DNA from: Morella rubra | Taxonomy: Eukaryota > Streptophyta > Magnoliopsida > Fagales > Myricaceae | NCBI GenBank assembly: GCA_003952965.2 | Contig: CM025851.1 | Coordinates: 31,003,170-31,067,169, forward strand | Length of the DNA stretch: 64,000 nt | Reading direction: 5' to 3' | In this document: positions 12,231 to 25,100 of the stretch, piece after piece | Layout: each line of letters begins with the position of its first letter | How positions within the stretch are numbered: the stretch's first letter is position 1 | The notes under the pieces: generated by a model | What the model was told of the DNA's origin: nothing | The model's database searches: none | What the model saw: only the letters and a program-made list of their open reading frames with translations | Position numbers and translations under genes: made by a program

Positions 12231-15200
12231 TCAAATCTCCATTGGAGCTACACCTTCGTCAGCTGCAGCACTCTGGTCAGCACCACCACCCTGTTCTGCT
12301 GCACCGCCACCCTGTTCGGCTGCACCACCCTCCTCAGCAGGAGCATCAGGTTCAGCAGCAGGTTCTTCCTCACCCACAAGCTCAAATGTATCAATCAATT
12401 GCTGTACAGTTTCCTGATCCAGTATATGGAATGCCTCTCCAACTCCTACCACTGCAATGGTGCAGATGGAACTCCTAAGCTTCTCTCCTTGCAAAGTTTC
12501 CCTTGTTGCAATAAGTGCGTCTTTGATAAGATCTTCCCGGGAAGAGTCCATGAAGTTCCCAAACCTGCGTTCCAAATATGTCTTTGCAGCTTGTGAACGG
12601 GACCCAATAGCAAAGGCCTGGTACTCAAAATAGTTACCACTTGGGCAGTTGTAATAAAGGTGAGCTCCAGATTCGTCTAAACCACCTACCAGAAGACCAA
12701 CACCAAAGGGCCGTTTCCACGAGCGTTGTGTGCAAACCTGCCACCCAAGAAGTTGTAGCAACACATAAGGAATGCTTCTATTGCCACTAGCATGGAAACC
12801 AAATTTCATCTTTAGCCTTATTACACATGGATTACAAGTTCAATGTGAGTAAAACAAGACAAAAATAAGTTTTGTGGTATCTAAATGTAGAGACCAAATA
12901 AGATTGCTTTCCTGTCAAACAACAAAATCAATTGCAGTTTACATATCATCTGCGGGGCAGTCAGGAGACTACAGAGAATCCTAAAGCCTAATAAATTACA
13001 AACAGTTATCACGTTTTATAACTTTCACAAAATTTCACTTCTAAGAGCTGAACTTTTTCCCCTAAGAACACAGAAGGAAAGTCTATCATGCTGCAACAAG
13101 AAAATAACTGTCTAGGTGTGTGCGTGTCTGCTCACAAGGGTATCAAAGACCAAGAAATTCAGAGATAAAACCAAGAAATTATCTTTATATATATTATAAA
13201 AAAAAAAAGCAAATGCGGATCAAAAAATTCTTTAAAATACACAAGTACATTCCCCAGCTCTGAAAGGGTAAGAATGATATAACCCAGGACATTGGATTAG
13301 ATGCTGAAGTTATCAGCAAAGAGACTATGGAACGCATACTAATTAAAGAAGAGAGAAAAGCACAGGAGCTGCCAAAAATGAATAGAAGAAATTGAATTGA
13401 AAGAGAATTAAAAGTCTCCCCTCATACTAACAAAGCTCAACTAAATCCAAAGAAAATTCCGCAGCAGAGTTTTCTGTTGTTTGATATTACTCATCCTATC
13501 ATCTCTCAAGTTAATTCTGATACAGAGGTCCCAGCACTTCAAAATAGCAGTGACATTTTGGCTCAACATTCTACAGCATTATCAATCCTTTGGGAGCAAG
13601 GGCTGCTGCCGTCTGTGGTTCAACCTGCACCCAATCTCGCTACCCAACATCTATATCCCAAATAAATTATTCTCCTCTCTTTTTTTGGCAACCAATAGGA
13701 TTTGACCAGTGTCCACTCCAAGGTGGTTCTAACATACTAACAGAAACCAAACTACTTTGGATGTCATTTACTTGGCCACGAACATCCCTGGCATGTCAGG
13801 ACTGGCTTTTATTCTCTTTCTCAAACTATTCTAGTCTGAACGAAATTCAACAATAAAATTCCCACGGCACCTTAACTCATGCAAATCACTCCATTGCATG
13901 ACTGATCTTCCTCAATCAACGACCCACTTGGATACTTGCCAAGAATATGGTCATTATAAGACAGCTATTGCCATCCACGGATGCTTCCAAATTCTAGGTC
14001 TGAAACAGTTGCGTTCTGCCTCTTATGTACCATAGAAATCAACAGAACTGTTCACTAGTCAGTTGGCATTTATTCGTTCTCTAATCCCATCGACATCAAA
14101 ACACATATCCAAGACACAAAAAATTTCTGAAAAATGTGGACAGCTCATAGAGTAAGTAGGTGCATTCATCCAAAACCTTTGGAACAAACATAAGATTTAA
14201 ACTTGATTCTTCCCACATATGAGCAATGATCCTTGGAATAAAAGATATAACAGGCGTTCTCAGTCAATCACAAACAATGAGTGTTCATCGTTCTGAGTAC
14301 ATTATTTGGCCAAAGAAGAAAGATTTATAGTTGCTGCTGCTTATTACACGGTAACTTTATTTTTCCCAAAGCCAGTTTGCCGCCAACTGCAATGCACCGT
14401 CTGCTAAAATGTGACCCTTTTGATTTATCAGAAAGCAACAGATATAACACAAAATTTGTGAAATTCATAGAGGTTGACAGCTGGGAAACCCCCAAAGGAG
14501 GGTCTCCAACCCCACGGCTTTGGAACTTAGGATCTACAAGTCACATCACGCCAAACTTAGATTTCAATCCCATTTTCTGTTATATCACTTTTGTTTTAAA
14601 CTTACTAATCCTATGTAACATACAGCATCACTACATCAAGAATAAAGCGGAAGAGTTTATTCAGTTGAGTTACAAACCAGAACCGCAAAAAGCTTAGCCT
14701 GCTTTGGTCAATAAAAAAAAAAAACACAATTTGAGGTCTAATAAGCTGCTCAAACCCAATGGGTTTCCAGAGGCACTGATTTCAAAAATTATGAAGGAAG
14801 ATAAGAACTGTCTCAATGAGGCACTTATATATAGTTTCTCATTTGCCATGATGTAGTACTATAGTAATTTGTTTCATGGGTTGCTAGCTGAACTAACAAC
14901 CAATAAATGAATTGGGACCAGGTTAAAAATAACCAACGAGTCTGAAGTGTGTTGAGAATATGTAAACAAGGCTGTCTTAGCCAGTATCACGTCAAGACAC
15001 CCATCAATGCCCTATTTATCTGTCAAGTACACACTTTTTATTGATCAATCCCAATTTTCTGTTCGCCACTGCAGGTTCACTTACTTCTACCAGTGGATCA
15101 CTACATCAATGAAAGCTGGAGCAGCTTACAAACCAGAACTCAAAAAGGCCTGCTTAATAAATAAAAAAAAAAACACAATTTGAGGTCTGAACCGCTAGTG

Positions 15201-17872
15201 GGTTTAGTAAGATAAGAACTGTCTCAATGAGGCACTTATATATAGTTTCTCATTTGCCATGATGTAGTACTATAGTAATTTGTTTCATGGGTTGCTAGCT
15301 GAACTAACAACCAATAAATGAATTGGGACCAGGTTAAAAATAACCAACGAGTCTGAAGTGTGTTGAGAATATGTAAACAAGGCTGTCAGTAATGAGAATA
15401 ATAGACCAAATAAAGCAAGCCTATGTAGTTCACACTGACGACAAAACCAAACATCAAGCGACTACATGTGCCCATTCCAACCATCTGGTGACGCAGTTGA
15501 GTTTCAGTTCAAGATGAATAGATGCCATCAGCTCAGTGCTCAGTTTTGGAGGTCTATCTTTCTACAACAACGGGGAAACTCACAATCTGTGACAACTGAT
15601 GAAAGGAAAAGGAAGAAGAAGTTTTAAAACTACGATTCGAGAATTGAGTCTGCAAACAATGCCAAGACAGGCCATTCCAAGGGCACAAGCTATGCAGCTG
15701 ATCAGCACAATAGCAGCCCAATAACCAATTTGGGTGGCGGCATTGAAAACGTCCCACTGTACTCAACCAAATTCGCATCCTCACTTTCCACCAATTCCCT
15801 GATCTACCTAAGCTTGTTCTTGAGTTACTTAGTTTGCTTGAAATGGGTTCAGAACCTGAGATGTGTCCTCAGAATTGAGAAGTTCAGTCTGCGATCCAAT
15901 GCAACAACATTCATGCAACAGCCTGTTTAGCAGGCCTCGGTGCAATTCGATTTCTCAGGATTGATGAGGTTAGTTCCATGCACAAAGCCGCCTCAACTCT
16001 GACAAACTCTATCCGTGAACCGCTAAGCCATCTCAACAGGTTTTAATATACCAACCTCGCTTCTCTGACATACTCCCATATTGGAAAGTATTGAATCAAC
16101 AGTAAAGCATACAGGTTGTGATGAGTATTCTTACTAGTCTTGGATTAAAGGCAGCTGTGGATGTTGGAAAAAATTGTCTAAATCAATTCCCACACCATAT
16201 TACCTGCCTCCAACGTTAATCGTAGCAGAATTTACAGTTATTGAAAGGTCAATAACTGCACAACTTATGCCACATATCGCACACAAATACGGCTTGTGAA
16301 TCCCATGCTCGAATCGAGGATTTGAAAAATTCCACACATCACATGAAATTTAACCTCTCAAGATTTTCATGAACCAAGAGATTTGAATCTAGATGATATC
16401 AATAAGAATACATAAAAAGACAGTTGAAAAACTCCCATCATCCACAAACTCACATCCTACATTTTAAATTAAAAAGCAAAGCATACTTGGCATTGAAAAA
16501 GCATCTGTGACCCAGAAAAGGAATTGTTTCACTGGAGCCACAACAAGACAGATTTGACAGTACAGAGAACGTAATTATCATCATCAAAACTTGGGTTCAG
16601 TTCAATACCTAGCCAGCCAACCAGTCAAAAGGGATTATAATCTTCGCCCATGGATAAGAAATTCCAGTAAAAACATGTCTATGTATCACTAAATTTCATA
16701 CTAATGCTGCAGCTAAAATCTTAATGTTTGGAACAGAAAGACATAAAACCCAAAATATTCAGCAATCACAACACGTTGAGGGAACTAAAACACAACTTGT
16801 TGAATCACAAGGGAAAGCAAAGGGCTCCCCTAAGTGATCATCACCAGCAATTTCCATAAATGGAACTCAGTCCAACCACAACAATTCCTAAATCCCACAT
16901 AAAGAACTAACAAGACACAAAACACAGTGTAATACCCTACTTTAACCACTAAAACACAATAAAAACCTAAATCCATCACGAACCGGTAACAAAAGCAGAA
17001 TGACCTTAAAGTTTAAACTGTTCAGCTTTCCACTTCTTACAAGCCAGTAAACCAAGCTGTCCATGGCATTCTCTCTTAAAATTAGGCACTTTCTTTACCA
17101 AATCCACCCCTAACTCCAAAACCGAAACCTTAGCTTCCGTATCCAATCACTAATCAACTATCCAGGTCTTTTTTGAGCTCTCACTTTTACATATTCATTT
17201 GTATTTAGGAATTAGGCCCAACAATAGCAAACTGCAAACAACAAAAGCCCCCACTGTAACGAGAATATATGTAAACCCTACACCCCTCTATTCCAGTAAT
17301 TCACTATCCAACAAACCCACTGACCCGACTCACTCGGCCAAAATAGTCCACATTCACCATCACAAGTAACAAGCACACTCGGGACCTATTAGCGTTTTGG
17401 GTTTTCAACAAACCCACTGCCCGGACTCACTCAGCCAAAATAGTCCACAGTCACCACCTATCACAAGTACTAACCACATTTCGGACCCTTTGTTTACATA
17501 TTTTGGGTTTTGTTTACTGACCTGAGCCTTATCGGCGAGCTGAACAACGAGACGCCCCACTGGCAGCGGCGACTCGTAGGTGAAACTGTGATTAATACAT
17601 TCGGATCGCATGTAGCGGGAGAGGACACGGCCGTCTGCGGTGAGGCCCGCAATGGCGACGCCGATGTGGTCGTCGACCTTAAAGATCTTCTTCTGGTGGG
17701 AGGAGAGCTCGGAGTTGGCCTTGTTGACGCAGGCCAAGACCACGTGGGTCTTGGATCGGAGGCCTATAGCCGCCGAGCCTTGCTTCACCGCCTCCATCGC
17801 GTACTCGACCTGGAACAGACGCCCCGCCGGGCTCCATGTCGTAACGTCCGTATCGTACTGGTTCCGAAACAT
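12231..17872 (-). CDS. PAF1: 20S proteasome subunit alpha type-1 (alpha-6, PAF family)
   Basis: A structural subunit of the outer heptameric ring of the 20S proteasome core. Two coding exons: 17872-17522 (117 codons) and 12737-12231 (168 aa plus stop), joined in phase 0 as ADKAQ|VCTQR, exactly as in plant PAF proteins; total 285 aa. The alpha-subunit N-terminal signature is visible: [19 protein letters not shown], then [14 protein letters not shown]. Later landmarks are [26 protein letters not shown] and KTYLERRF. The C-terminus is an acidic, Ala/Gly/Gln-rich tail with a repeated AAEQGGG unit ending in APMEI, as expected for PAF. The single intron is unusually long (12738-17521, 4.78 kb) and contains a perfect duplication. 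The intron borders are canonical (CAG|GTCAGT ... GGCAG|GTT). Confidence 0.95.
14798..14976. repeat. Copy 1 of a 179-bp perfect direct duplication in the PAF1 intron
   Basis: Identical base for base to 15209-15387 (offset 411). The similarity extends upstream in diverged form from CACTACATCAA through ACAAACCAGAAC and ACACAATTTGAGGTCT (about 14630-14740 against 15098-15187). Confidence 0.93.
15209..15387. repeat. Copy 2 of the 179-bp perfect direct duplication in the PAF1 intron
   Basis: Starts AAGATAAGAACTGTCTC and ends GTAAACAAGGCTGTC, as in copy 1. The perfect core is bordered by a diverged upstream part. Confidence 0.93.
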
Positions 17873-19641
17873 CCTTCCTCTCTAGGGCGTCGATTCTTCT
17901 CCTTCTCGGTAACTTCTCTATCTGCGTCTTTGTTTCTTGCAGTGGAAAATGATCTACTTCTCTATATTTCTACAAGGTTTTCTTCTCCTTCAAGGCAAAT
18001 TGAGAAAGCTGTGATTAGGAACACCCGGTGGGATTTGTTACTGTCTTGAAATGTTGCAAATGGGCCGACACTCTGATCCGAGTCTAGGTCCGGTAGACTT
18101 AAGTTTGCCCCGAAAGTTTCTTATTTCTTTTTTTTCGTCTAGAAGCCCAAGTCCTGGCCCATGTTTCTCCTCTTTTTAGCCTTGGGGCCCAGCTTGTTAG
18201 GTTAGTATTTGGCTCTCAAAATTTTGATGTATAAGAATAAAGTGAAGCTCAGAGATAATTTAAATAATTTTTTTATATTTATTTTGATAAAAAAAGATGA
18301 TTGATAGAGAGAGTGAATATTTTAGAATTATTTTATTAAATCAAAATTTTGAATGGCGAAAATTTTAGATTCAACTAGCCAAGAGCCAAGTATATTTCCT
18401 TTTGTTTTTGTCTTGTCCTTTTAACTTTCATGGGCGGGGGATAGGACTAACTCTTAAAGGGGCATGTAGGTGGGCTTAGGCGAGATTCAAAGTGAGGTCT
18501 TTTTTAATAAAATATTAATAAATTTTAGTTAGAAATTATTCTTCAAATTTTTTGAGATGTAAAATTATTTATCAAAATTTTATATTCAAGAATTAATATT
18601 AATTTATTACTTCCAACTAATATGAGTAAATTTTTGAGGTTTATATGAATATTTTGTCAATTACATTTATCGCAATATTAACGAAAAAGTTTAATATTTT
18701 ATTATTGTCCACACTTTTTTTACTTATCTCCTAATATTTCTTTTCTAATTCTTTATTTTTTTTTTGACAAAATCAAAAGTTTGAGCATCTTCACGAGTGT
18801 AGACCTTGTCAATGTCATTTTAGTTTGTTAAATTTGTCATTTCAGTTTGTTGTTTTTAAGGTTATCTTCCAATTCTATAGAAATGGAAAATTCATTATTT
18901 ATTAATCCTTTAGTGGAACTGATATTTTGTTGATTAATAATAAATTTATCAAGAGTTACTTTTTGAGATTAAACTACTTTGTGCAGGTGCTAGGAATACC
19001 TGTTAATCATAACATCGTTGGTGGTATTATTTTCCTGACCCTTAAATCTAGGCGTACCTATATATAGAGTGTGAGATTTTTTAAGCTAGCTATAGTATAA
19101 TTTGTCAGGGTTCAAATTTACGACTAATTCAAACCCACAAGGTGATGTTCCTATCATGTATATGTGTGTTGGGAATTGCCTTTTCAAGCTTAAAAAGGTC
19201 CAAATGGACCCAAAGAAACAAAAGCAACTGAAAAGAAATTATAATTGCATCGTGTTTCAGTTATGGATAATATTGCAAAAATGCAACTTCATTACAAACA
19301 AGCTAGACAGACTCACTGGGTACACATTAAAGCCATACTCAGTGAAGCACAATTTACAATTATGAAAAGACCATAATTAATTAAACAAGTAAAATGGCGA
19401 ATAAAAATTTTCACCTAGAACCCTAAAACTGTAGGGGATTCAGTACACTGCAGGAAGCCTTCTCCCTTGATCACATAAAAATCACTCTAATATATGGGCC
19501 TCTGTGTGGACTCTCTTTGGCCATTCTACGCGTACGGTGCGGGAAATTCAACCTTAAAACTCTAGTAGTCACGGACTATTATTACTTTAAGTCATCATCT
19601 TACAGATGCCGATTGCGGCTATCGGTCATGATCAGCTTATG
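17873..19641. other. Intergenic between the proteasome and NAC genes
   Basis: 17873-18050 is probably the proteasome 5' UTR and promoter. From 18200 it becomes AT-rich and includes a MITE-like element (18203-18392, listed separately). No gene recognised in 18400-19641; the NAC gene's 3' UTR occupies the right end. Confidence 0.5.
18203..18392. mobile_element. MITE-like repeat, related to the copy near 28.2 kb
   Basis: The left end reads TATTTGGCTCTC and the right end reads AGAGCCAAGTA in inverted form, with CAAAATTTTGAT and ATCAAAATTTTG just inside. The internal part (GAGAGAGTGAATATTTTAGAATT) resembles 28340-28370. Non-coding, AT-rich. Confidence 0.4.
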
Positions 19642-22159
19642 TTATAAGTCAGGTAAGCACCCAAGGAGATGGCTGCCATTGTTTTGGGCTCCTATTTCAT
19701 TGTTCGGGGATATCGAAGGCAAGTTTGGAAGGGGAAACGGCGTTGTGCCATTCGCGAGTAAGTCATCCAAATTTTTCCAGTCCAGATATTGACTGCTAAT
19801 GGTGCTTCTTTCTTCATCGTAATCTTCTATGGCGACTCCAATACGTTGGAAACCATCCTTTGTTGCCAAACTTGTCGATAGAGTACTGGGGCTATCCAGT
19901 TGTGGTATCTCAATGAGTTGGTCGTCCAGAAGAGAATGGCCGCAGAAAAACTCTTGTTGCAGTGAGCCGATAGGTTGATGAAAAGTTGCAGCTTGATTTG
20001 GATGACCCCCTTGTGCAGCAACCAAATCAGGACGCGATGGAGGCCTAACTTGGCTGTTATCTCTGGCATAGTAAGCACGAGTCCATGCTTCAAACCCTTG
20101 TCTGTGATTTGGACTGGGCTTCTTGAATGCCCGACAGACGACCCATCCTTCTTCCTGCATTTGCCACCAACATTAGCTGACTTTTCCACTAACCTGCACT
20201 TTTCTTCGAAAGGTTACTCAATTCAACAAATTTGCATGGAGGCCATGAATAACGTGAGAAGGACCTTTATGGACTGTAAGATACTATAGCAATAACGACT
20301 AGGAAAACAACTTCGGTTTCAACATGGAACAATTAATTCTTTTGTTTTTATGGCCTACAACAAATTAAATGTCTTTTTTAAGTCGGAAAAATAAAAAGCT
20401 AAGATGAGGATGATTTACTTCTTCCAAAGAACTCTTTATCTAAACAAAATGAGCCTTTGAAAAAAGTGCATGCAATACATTGCTTTTATAGAAACACTGA
20501 TTAATTTGCGTTCTCATATATACTTAAACAAGGCATGTACACATCGATCGGGCTTGAGTATCCTTAGTAGTTTTGGAAGGACTAACACCTACCTTAAGCT
20601 TATACGGAATTGACACATTTCTGATGATGTTTTGCAACCTCAGTTGGATACTTGAGTTTTTTATAGCTTTATACTTAAGTGGTGTTTGAGTGTTCAAAAT
20701 TTCAAATTTTGGAGTGGTTGAAATTTTAGCTTTGATAAACCCCTCATGTGGAGGGTTTAAGTTTTTCTCTTTTTCATTCTGCTCTATGCCCCTTTTTTGT
20801 ACAGTACTTTGAGAAATTAACATAGTGTTTAGATATAAAATTTTAGTCAAACAAGGTGCTATTGAGTAAAATTTTGAAGATAAAAGTAAAATTTTGTTAA
20901 AATTTTAACTTCCCAAACACTATGTAATACACTTACCAACTACCCAAAAAAAGTTTGAACACTACCACACTTGGTGCAATTAGAATTTCATCTAAATAAT
21001 TAATATTCCACTCGACCTATTTCCTTGCACATATATAGAGGACTGTGAATAAATGATGATAGAAGTCACTGTTTTTTCAAGTACTTGCCTGAGGGGGTCC
21101 ATGTTCAGATGTTTGGTGCCGATATTCATGCATGATCCAGTCGGTTTTCCTGCCATTGGGTGCTCGTCCCTTGTAGAATACCAGAGTCTTTCTCATCCCT
21201 ATGAGTCGGTTCTTTGAAAGCACGGCCTTATCCCTTCCTGTCGCCTTCCAGAATCCAGCAGCAGTGGCTCTGTTAGTTCGTGTTCCAGTTGGATACTTCT
21301 TATCTTTGTGACTGAAGAAGTACCACTCATTCTGTTCATCATAGCCCAGATTGCATCGGGCTGTGGCACCATCATGCAAAATTAGAGATATAATATACAT
21401 CATAAATCATGTGTCAGGAACCAACCATCATGTCCCCAACCTTCGATCAATTTCTTAGTTACATTTTCTTGAGAAGCTTGCTAGCTAGTGCTTGTTGCAA
21501 TTACAAGCATTTCCTTCGCTTCTTGAATGAATATTTGTGTCCAGTAAGTTCATTAGGTTAGTAGCTACTAGAGTGAATATTTTTGTCAGCCTGAAAAAAA
21601 CTAGCAATATTGCTTCTTGGATTGACAAAATGAATAAACTGTCGTACACCAACATGCTATTTGGCATTAATGATTACTTGAGCAGGAAAGATTGACTAGC
21701 TAGAGAGTAGATAAGCTTATCGTTTCTCTTTTGGTCCCTCGACCCGTAAATGGACATCGACCTTTAAATCATATCACAAATAGTGCTATTTACACACGTG
21801 ATGATATTCTTGTACGCGCGGTCTCTAACCTGGGTGATATCAAATCTAGTTTTTTGTGTTTATCGAGTACTTTAATTGAGAACAAATGATACTGATGAGA
21901 GAGTAAACACAAGACCTATCTATATATAGCAGGTGATCAGCATATGACGTTTTCCTCCATATATATAATAATTGTAGCACTTAAAATTAATACCTTGGAT
22001 ATCCCATGGCTCCATTCTGTAGAGATCAATGTCAACAATAACATCTAAATCGATTTTCAGAGAGTTAATCTTTCTCCTGAGGTAGTAACCCACAAGTTCT
22101 TCTTCTGTTGGGTGAAATCGAAAGCCCGGTGGTACACATGAAGACTCCATGTCGGCCAT
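19642..22159 (-). CDS. VND7: NAC transcription factor VND7 (vascular-related NAC-domain 7 type)
   Basis: A nuclear NAC activator that in other plants switches cells to xylem vessel fate, turning on secondary wall and programmed cell death genes. Exons on the minus strand: 22159-21994, 21360-21089, 20154-19642 (stop), 316 aa. The NAC domain spans about residues 9-158: [53 protein letters not shown], then [12 protein letters not shown]. Its subgroup is set by the C-terminal region: [10 protein letters not shown] (227-236), DWKNLDDLL (271-279, the WxxLDxLL-type activation motif) and the extreme end LGCLPDL. All have direct counterparts in Arabidopsis VND7. Intron 1 is GT-AG. Intron 2 uses a GC donor in the context CAG|GCAAGTA, and the join Q|EE fits the family perfectly. 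Confidence 0.92.
20155..21088 (-). other. VND7 intron 2 (GC-AG type) with MITE-like insert
   Basis: The donor on the minus strand is CAG|GCAAGTA at 21089/21088 and the acceptor is TGCAG at 20155. From about 20680 to 20935 the intron holds an AT-rich block. Its two ends carry GTGTTTGAG and (inverted) AGTGTTTGGG with repeated AAAATTTT motifs, suggesting a small non-autonomous transposon. The ends are not fixed. Confidence 0.5.
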
Positions 22160-25100
22160 TGATATATATCTTCTCCTGAGACAGACAAATTATCAGAGTC
22201 CAGCTAAAGCTAGCTCCTTTCAAAACTTTTAACCTTATTATTTCACCCTGTCTCATCTTATTCTCTTAATAATGATGTGATTCTGAAACTCATAAAACAA
22301 AGAAAACCTTAAAAGTTTCTTTTTGGTTCTCATAACAAGATCAACTACTGCTATTGAAGACATGAACTACTTTGGAAGATCACAGCCTTAAAGGTTCTTT
22401 TAGCTAGGTTAAGTGTAATAACATGAACTACAGTGGAAGACAGTACCATGAGATGAAAGTTAAATATTCTCAGAGCTCAAAGGGCAACTAGCTAGTTCCA
22501 CTACTTCGCTTTGCCTTGTATATTATAGTTACGATTCACATCAAATATCCCAGTAAAGCAGAAGGCTAGCTAGGATATATATGATGGCAATGATGATGAC
22601 GATGTAGCTTTGTGGGACCCAGGAGTGGTCCGCATGTGTTTTACCACACAAAATGGCAGACCAATTGTGGAACCCACAAGAGATCCTAAGGGCAGGTTCT
22701 AATTAATTGGATCAAGTTGCATGAGCTTAGGCGAAGTATATTGAACACAAAAGTCTGCCGAAAAGCTTGACTTTGCTGGCACAAGCATGTTACATGTTTC
22801 TTTGAGTGCAGTACACTCTCTGTTCGTGGTATTGGGAAAACGTTTTCACACCAACCATACTAGACAAGTTCACTCAATAGCTGGGAAAGCTTGTAAAGGA
22901 CAACCACTCACAACACAATACCAATATGCTAAACTCAATGCAAACGCTCGTTGGCGCTATCTCTCTCTTTCGAACTAATTGTGAATGGCCGAGATTCTCT
23001 AAGAAACTACAGAAGCTCCTTAATTAAACAATTCAATTCTTATGGAAGAAAAATGTATATGGTAGAGTTGAATGGTACGTGCAACTTCTCACCCAAAACA
23101 AAGGAAAATATGAAAGACTTTCTGGATCAGGACTGAACATATATTGAGATATTGTACATGTCATATGAATCACAAACCCAGTTCATGGTTCATTAACACG
23201 GAAAAATGCACTAAAAGAATCCAATCTGATCTTAACGTTGTATAAAGCAAGACTTGCGTTGGCATATCTGATTCGTACACAATGACAGTTTCAACCAAAA
23301 AAACAGACATACTCACAGAAAAATTTGCTGCTGCAGCGTTTTTGTGCAGGCCGCGGAGAGACAGAGAGAGAGAGAGAGAGAGAGGTTCTGGTATTGGAGG
23401 TGGGTGAATGTTTCTGAGGAGAGGAAGCTAGTTTTAAATGTGCAAGAGATGTCTCTAGAGTTACAGGCGAATATTGTTGTGTTAGAGGAGGAATAATAAA
23501 TATATATATATATATGCCATAGAGGAGAATAGATCAAGAGAGGAAGAGAGAAGAGAGAAGGGGGTGGGGAGGTGTTATTGATTGCGCGTGGGGTGGCCGA
23601 TAGATGAAAGGTTTGTTTGGACGGCGTGACACCAAGATTTCACGCCACCCCCCTCCCACCGCAATTTTGTGTACTAAGATTTTTCATGCTTTTACAACAC
23701 TGACTGCCATGTCTGATTTCCCAATCTCACATTTTTACATTAAATGAACCGTATACATCACATTCTCCACCCCCACAATCCAGCTCCTCCTGTCTGTTTA
23801 GTGCGCCGCCCTTTGCCAGGTGGCACCATTCATATTGCGACACTTGTATGCCATGTCAGATTTCGAAGTTGTCCACATCAAATTGCTGATCATTTGTGTT
23901 CTCCTCCTACATTTCCCAGCAGATGAGTCCCACCAAAGATATCACCATCTCTCCTGGCTTGGCATTACATTGTCTCATGCGTCATCAATCCAAGAGATTC
24001 TTACAAAAGCAGTTCACCCAATTTTGTTGAATTACTGGTCTTACATCTAACACTAGTGCATGTTGCCTTCACCTTACTAGCGGTATTCGAGCGAAATTTT
24101 CTTTTTACATGAGCATATAGAGCAGAAGGGTATCTTAATGGGGTGGGATTATTTAGTACAACAAGTTCTGAGTTATAGGTTAAGTGTAATGGGGGAGAAC
24201 ATTTCTCTTAGATCGATATATCTGCTATATTAATATATCTTAGGTCATCATCCCATCTAGCTAGCTAGTTAGTTGTGTAGGTATAGACTGAAGCCATATT
24301 AATTCAATTCGCCCTAAATCCTATAAACAGAAAAGAACGACTATAAACGAATGCTTTCCAAGAAGAAAAAGGAACGAACGCTTGTCTGGGAAGCTTGGAC
24401 GTAGGGCTCCAAATAGCGACAATACGTACCCACTGAGCTGATGTATTATATATCCTATGAATTTCAGGTGATCTCTTCCTAGCTAGTGTACTTAACGTCT
24501 ATTGTCAAAACCCTCGATGAGAACAATATATATGAAATGTACGTTGTCGTTTGGTGGGCCATAGCAACTTAAAGAAGAACTTAATCGCTCCTGTTTGAAG
24601 TTTACGGCGGCCAGATCATGAATCCTAAACATCTCATCTTACTATCAAATCCATCTAAGGTCTAATTAATTAGGATTTGTCTTGACTTACGGACGGTACG
24701 TACCTACGAATTAGAATATATAAGATCATAAAAGAGCTAGCTAACCAGAAAAAAAACTGTTAACATGCTGTCTCCTTCAAACAACATCTTCAAAATTAAG
24801 GTTTTTTTTTTTTTTTTTCTATTAGCTAGTCAGGAGTAGTTTAATTAATGACATAGTCTTAGATATTGAGAGCCATAATTATAGGACTATTATCATGAAA
24901 ATGGCGAATAGCTCCTTTCTTCTGGTCTTTGTTGTTAATATGGTAGCAAGTCATTTGCTCTATGGGCCTATTTCTGCAACTTTTGCTTATTTAGTTATTA
25001 CGAACACCAAGGGAGACAAACATATAGATATATAATACCTATGGTAGTACTGTTTATATGCTTCCCATCTTGTCTGTCACTATCAGTTGCTGATCACCCC

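Noticed and set aside
12152-12596. Two plus-strand open frames of 108 and 126 codons
   Set aside because: They lie opposite the proteasome exon 2, whose minus-strand protein is clearly the real one; His/Gln-rich and Leu/Thr-rich readings are typical antisense shadows.
14281-14697. 138-codon open frame in the proteasome intron
   Set aside because: No motif, no codon pattern and no relation to known proteins; chance frame in a long intron.
17510-18049. Plus-strand 179-codon open frame
   Set aside because: Antisense to proteasome exon 1 and its 5' UTR; no family resemblance.
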